DNA of 15,072 nt from an uncultured Collinsella sp. (GTDB lineage Bacteria; Actinomycetota; Coriobacteriia; Coriobacteriales; Coriobacteriaceae), in the NCBI GenBank assembly GCA_900545835.1, contig URBB01000047.1, positions 1-15,072 on the forward strand, written 5' to 3'. Each line of letters opens with the position of its first letter. Position 1 is the first letter of the stretch. The position numbers were made by a program, and so were the translations under genes. Shown here one piece after another: positions 12,096 to 15,072 of this stretch. A model generated the notes under the pieces. The model saw nothing but the letters and a program-made list of their open reading frames with translations. It was not told the DNA's origin and did not search any database.

Positions 12096-14846
12096 ATGTC
12101 TGACAAGCGCCGCACTTTTGCCGTTATCGACGGCAACTCGCTCATGCACCGCGCCTTTCACGCCGTGCCGCCGACCATGAACGCGCCGGACGGTCGCCCC
12201 ACCAACGCGATCTTTGGCTTTCTGAACATGTTTCTCAAGATGATCGACGCCTTTAACCCCGACGGTGTGGTCGTGGCGTTTGACAAGGGTAAGCCGCGCG
12301 TGCGCATGGAGATGCTGCCGCAGTATAAGGCGCAACGCCCGCCCATGGACCCCGATCTGCATGCGCAGTTCCCTATGATTAAGGAGCTGCTCACCGCGCT
12401 CAACGTGCCGATTCTGCAGTCCGAGGGCTGGGAAGGCGACGATATCCTGGGAACCATGGCGCGCCTGGGCGAGCAGGCCGGCTGTGACATGCTGCTGGTG
12501 ACCGGTGATCGCGATATGTATCAGCTCGTGACCGAGCACGTCAACGTGGTCTCGACCCGCAAGGGCCTGTCCGACGTGGCGATCATGACGCCCGAGAGCG
12601 TGGACGACCTGTATCACGGCATTACGCCGGCGCTCGTGCCCGATTTTTACGGTCTAAAGGGCGATACGTCGGACAACATTCCTGGCGTACCGGGCATCGG
12701 CCCCAAAAAGGCGAGCGCGCTCATCGCACAGTACGGCAGCTTGGACGAGGTCATCGCGCATGCCGACGAGGTCAAGGGCAAGATGGGCGAGAACCTGCGT
12801 GCACACATCGATGACGCACTACTGAGCCGCAAGGTTGCGACAATTCGCACCGATGCGCCCGTCGAGCTCGACTTTGAGGCGACGTCCTTCCCGGCGTTTT
12901 CTGCCGATGAGGTTTCCGCGGCGCTGGGCACGCTTGGTATCACCGCCATGCAGAACCGTTTCTTGGCGCTGATCGGCGGCGAGGGCGGGGCTGCTGCTGC
13001 CTCCAGTGTGGTTGAGATACCTGCTATGGTTCGCGCAGCCGCCGGCGATGCCGACGCGCTTGGTGCCGTTGCGGCTGAGGTCTCCCGCGCGATTGATGCC
13101 GGCGAGTGGGTCGCCGCCGTGGTGGACGACGACAAGGAAGAGGGCGCGCTCTTTGGACTGACGCGCACGCTGTGGTTGGCGACGTCCAAGGGCCTGTTCG
13201 CGCTCGAGGAGGGCGACAGCTGTGCGGCGGCTGAGGTTGAGGGCTTCAACTTCGTTCACGGCGTGATTGCCGGCGTGCTCGCGCGTCTGTTTATGGAGGG
13301 TCGCGTGGCGAGCCCGGATATGAAGGCGCTGTTGCACGAGCTTTCGCCCGTCGATTCCTTTGAGCCCGAGCTCATGGATCCGCTCGCTACCGATTCCACG
13401 CGTATCTTCGATACCGTGGTCGCTGCCTATCTGCTGGATTCCGATCGCTCCGAGTTCGATGAGGCATATCTTGCCGATACGTATCTGCAGATGGCGCTGC
13501 CTGCGGCGCGCGGCGCAGAGGGTGCCGGTGAGGACGCTCCGGCGCCCGCCGCTCGCACGGCGGCCTTGACGCTGGCGCTGGTCGCACCGCTGCGCGACCG
13601 CATGGCCCGTGAGAATGCCGCCAACGTGTTCGATGGCATCGAGATGCCGCTCGTTCCGGTACTTGCCAAGATGGAGCGCGCGGGCATGCTCGTGGACCCC
13701 GACTGCCTGCACAGTCTGTCCGAGGGTCTGGCGACCCAGATCACCGAGGTCGAACGAAGCATTCGCGACCTTGCCGGTGACGAGACCTTTAACATCGGCA
13801 GCCCCATGCAACTTTCGCATGTGCTCTTTGATGTGATGGGCCTTCCGACCAAGGGTCTCAAAAAGACCAAGCGCGGTTACTATTCGACCAATGCCAAGGT
13901 ACTGAGTGATCTTGCCCGTGACCACGAGATTGTTCGTTTGATCTTAGACTGGCGCGAGAAGTCCAAGATCAAGTCAACCTATCTGGACACGTTGGGCCCG
14001 CTGCGCCGCGGTGACGGTCGTGTGCACACCACGTACAACCAGACCATCACCGCGACGGGGCGTCTGTCTTCGAGCGACCCTAATCTGCAAAACATTCCGA
14101 CGCGCTCGGAGCTGGGGCGTACCGTCAAGACGGCGTTTTCGGCAGGCGAGGGAAGCGTCTTTTTGGCGGTGGACTACTCGCAGATCGAGCTGCGTCTGCT
14201 GGCACATCTCTCGGGTGACGAGCACTTGGTGCGCGCCTTTAACGAGGGCGAGGACTTCCATGCCGAGACGGCGGCGCGCGTGTTTGGTGTGCCGGTGTCC
14301 GAGGTAACGCCCGACTTGCGCAGTCGCGCCAAGGCCGTGAACTTTGGCATCGTGTATGGCCAGCAGGCCTACGGCCTGTCGCAGTCGCTGCATATCTCGA
14401 TGGCCGAGGCGCGCGACATGATCGACCGCTACTACGAGGCCTACCCGGGCGTGCGTACGTTCCTCGACAACGTGGTGGCGCGCGCCAAGCAGACGGGCTA
14501 CGCCGAGACCATGTATGGCCGCAGACGCCATATTCCCGAGCTCAAGGCCAAAAACCCGCAACTCCGCGGCTTTGGCGAGCGCACGGCCATGAACCATCCC
14601 ATGCAGGGAACCGCCGCCGACATCATCAAGATCGCGATGGCCCGCGTAAGCCGCCGCCTGGAAGAGGAAGGCTTTGCCGCCCACATGATCCTGCAAGTGC
14701 ACGACGAACTGGACTTTGAGTGCCCCATCGACGAAGTCGAGCGCCTAACCACCATGGTCCGCGACGTCATGGAGCACGTAGTAGACCTCCGCGTCCCCCT
14801 AATCGCCGAAGCCAGCACCGGCATAACCTGGGCCGACGCCAAATAG
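12096..14846 (+). CDS. polA: DNA polymerase I
   Basis: A 916-residue family A polymerase that removes RNA primers and fills gaps in replication and repair. Residues 1 to about 290 form the 5'-3' exonuclease (VIDGNSLMHRAF, EGDDILGTMA, TGDRDMYQLV, DNIPGVPGIGPKKA). About 300-500 is the 3'-5' exonuclease-like region, which looks dead: no DxE in the first motif and RTAAL where E. coli has the EDAD of Asp501. The polymerase domain has motif A DYSQIELR (D693), motif B RAKAVNFGIVYG (K746, F750, Y754) and motif C VHDELDFE (D870). Phe750 matches E. coli F762, not the ddNTP-tolerant Tyr. ATG 12096 has GAGG 8 nt upstream. Codons shift to A/C endings in the last 70 or so. Confidence 0.98.
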   Translation: MSDKRRTFAVIDGNSLMHRAFHAVPPTMNAPDGRPTNAIFGFLNMFLKMIDAFNPDGVVVAFDKGKPRVRMEMLPQYKAQRPPMDPDLHAQFPMIKELLTALNVPILQSEGWEGDDILGTMARLGEQAGCDMLLVTGDRDMYQLVTEHVNVVSTRKGLSDVAIMTPESVDDLYHGITPALVPDFYGLKGDTSDNIPGVPGIGPKKASALIAQYGSLDEVIAHADEVKGKMGENLRAHIDDALLSRKVATIRTDAPVELDFEATSFPAFSADEVSAALGTLGITAMQNRFLALIGGEGGAAAASSVVEIPAMVRAAAGDADALGAVAAEVSRAIDAGEWVAAVVDDDKEEGALFGLTRTLWLATSKGLFALEEGDSCAAAEVEGFNFVHGVIAGVLARLFMEGRVASPDMKALLHELSPVDSFEPELMDPLATDSTRIFDTVVAAYLLDSDRSEFDEAYLADTYLQMALPAARGAEGAGEDAPAPAARTAALTLALVAPLRDRMARENAANVFDGIEMPLVPVLAKMERAGMLVDPDCLHSLSEGLATQITEVERSIRDLAGDETFNIGSPMQLSHVLFDVMGLPTKGLKKTKRGYYSTNAKVLSDLARDHEIVRLILDWREKSKIKSTYLDTLGPLRRGDGRVHTTYNQTITATGRLSSSDPNLQNIPTRSELGRTVKTAFSAGEGSVFLAVDYSQIELRLLAHLSGDEHLVRAFNEGEDFHAETAARVFGVPVSEVTPDLRSRAKAVNFGIVYGQQAYGLSQSLHISMAEARDMIDRYYEAYPGVRTFLDNVVARAKQTGYAETMYGRRRHIPELKAKNPQLRGFGERTAMNHPMQGTAADIIKIAMARVSRRLEEEGFAAHMILQVHDELDFECPIDEVERLTTMVRDVMEHVVDLRVPLIAEASTGITWADAK

Positions 14847-14879
14847 GGAAGTGCCCACAACCCTAAAGTAACCAAACCA

Positions 14880-14913
14880 GAAGGGGGCTCCTTGCCAACA
14901 AGGAGCCCCCTTC
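14880..14913 (+). terminator. Strong hairpin terminator of polA
   Basis: A perfect 15-bp stem (14880-14894 with 14899-14913, GAAGGGGGCTCCTTG and its complement) with a CCAA loop lies 34 nt past the polA stop. The following GTTCAATTAAATT is only moderately T-rich. It may serve both directions. From here to 15011 I see no gene. Confidence 0.75.
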
Positions 14914-15011
14914 GTTCAATTAAATTCAGCCTAAGTATCTAGACACTCAAGACGCCATCTATGCGGCAAGCAAGTCAACGTAGCCATGCCCGGGGCCGGC
15001 CGTTTGATTTT

Positions 15012-15072
15012 TGTAGATTCCGCACGAGCCGAAGAGCACTTAATGTGCTCTTCGGCTCGTGCGGAATCTACA
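15012..15072. repeat. Perfect 28-bp hairpin at the contig end
   Basis: Bases 15012-15039 are the exact reverse complement of 15045-15072, with a 5-nt loop TTAAT. The window ends at the last base of the right arm. TTTGATTTT immediately precedes the left arm. It may be a real bidirectional terminator or interspersed palindrome where assembly stopped, or a fold-back artefact. Confidence 0.85.

Noticed and set aside
12819..13925. Long open frame on the minus strand inside polA
   Set aside because: It is antisense to conserved polA domains, has no SD or recognisable motif, and fits codon-bias shadowing.

Overview
The window looks like a chromosomal contig from a high-GC Gram-positive gut bacterium of the Coriobacteriia, most likely Collinsella. 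This rests on remembered resemblance of the PolA, ThiC, PiT/DUF47 and M18 proteins, on G/C-ending codons, and on GAAAGGA-type Shine-Dalgarno (SD) sites. No marker RNA gene is present to confirm it. Nearly all genes are housekeeping or conserved accessory genes. No phage, plasmid, transposase or defence operon is visible.

Layout. 1-36 is leftover Nextera library adapter, not genome. A nitroreductase (minus) follows, whose 5' half and upstream region have a strikingly different base composition. Then comes a minus-strand phosphate module: PiT transporter followed by its DUF47/PhoU-like partner. Rightward genes follow: a small conserved hypothetical (possibly leaderless), a Bax inhibitor-1 family membrane protein, a TIGR02452/PARG-like protein with an altered catalytic motif, and an SGNH hydrolase. 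Most have their own terminator. From 6445 to 8891 (minus) lies a thiamine-pyrimidine block: TPP riboswitch, thiC, thiD. A single-pass membrane protein is divergent from it. Then come yaaA and an M18 aminopeptidase (minus), and finally polA (plus), divergent from the aminopeptidase.

The least explained signal is between the genes. Several long inverted repeats, mostly with 24-31 nt centres, lie at gene ends. A cluster at 6167-6383 contains three 55-bp palindromic units, giving six 15-nt arms in alternating orientation at about 40-bp intervals. It is bracketed by hairpins carrying a TTGCGGTGG/CCACCGCAA motif that recurs at 9517-9578 and 10453-10517. Another large inverted repeat lies at 907-985, and the contig stops exactly at the end of a perfect 28-bp hairpin. 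These resemble REP/BIME-type interspersed elements, some doubling as terminators.

Functional links: the TPP riboswitch should repress thiC when thiamine pyrophosphate is plentiful. PiT and DUF47 form the usual low-affinity phosphate uptake pair. YaaA and the nitroreductase suggest redox-stress handling. The remaining genes are transcriptionally separate.
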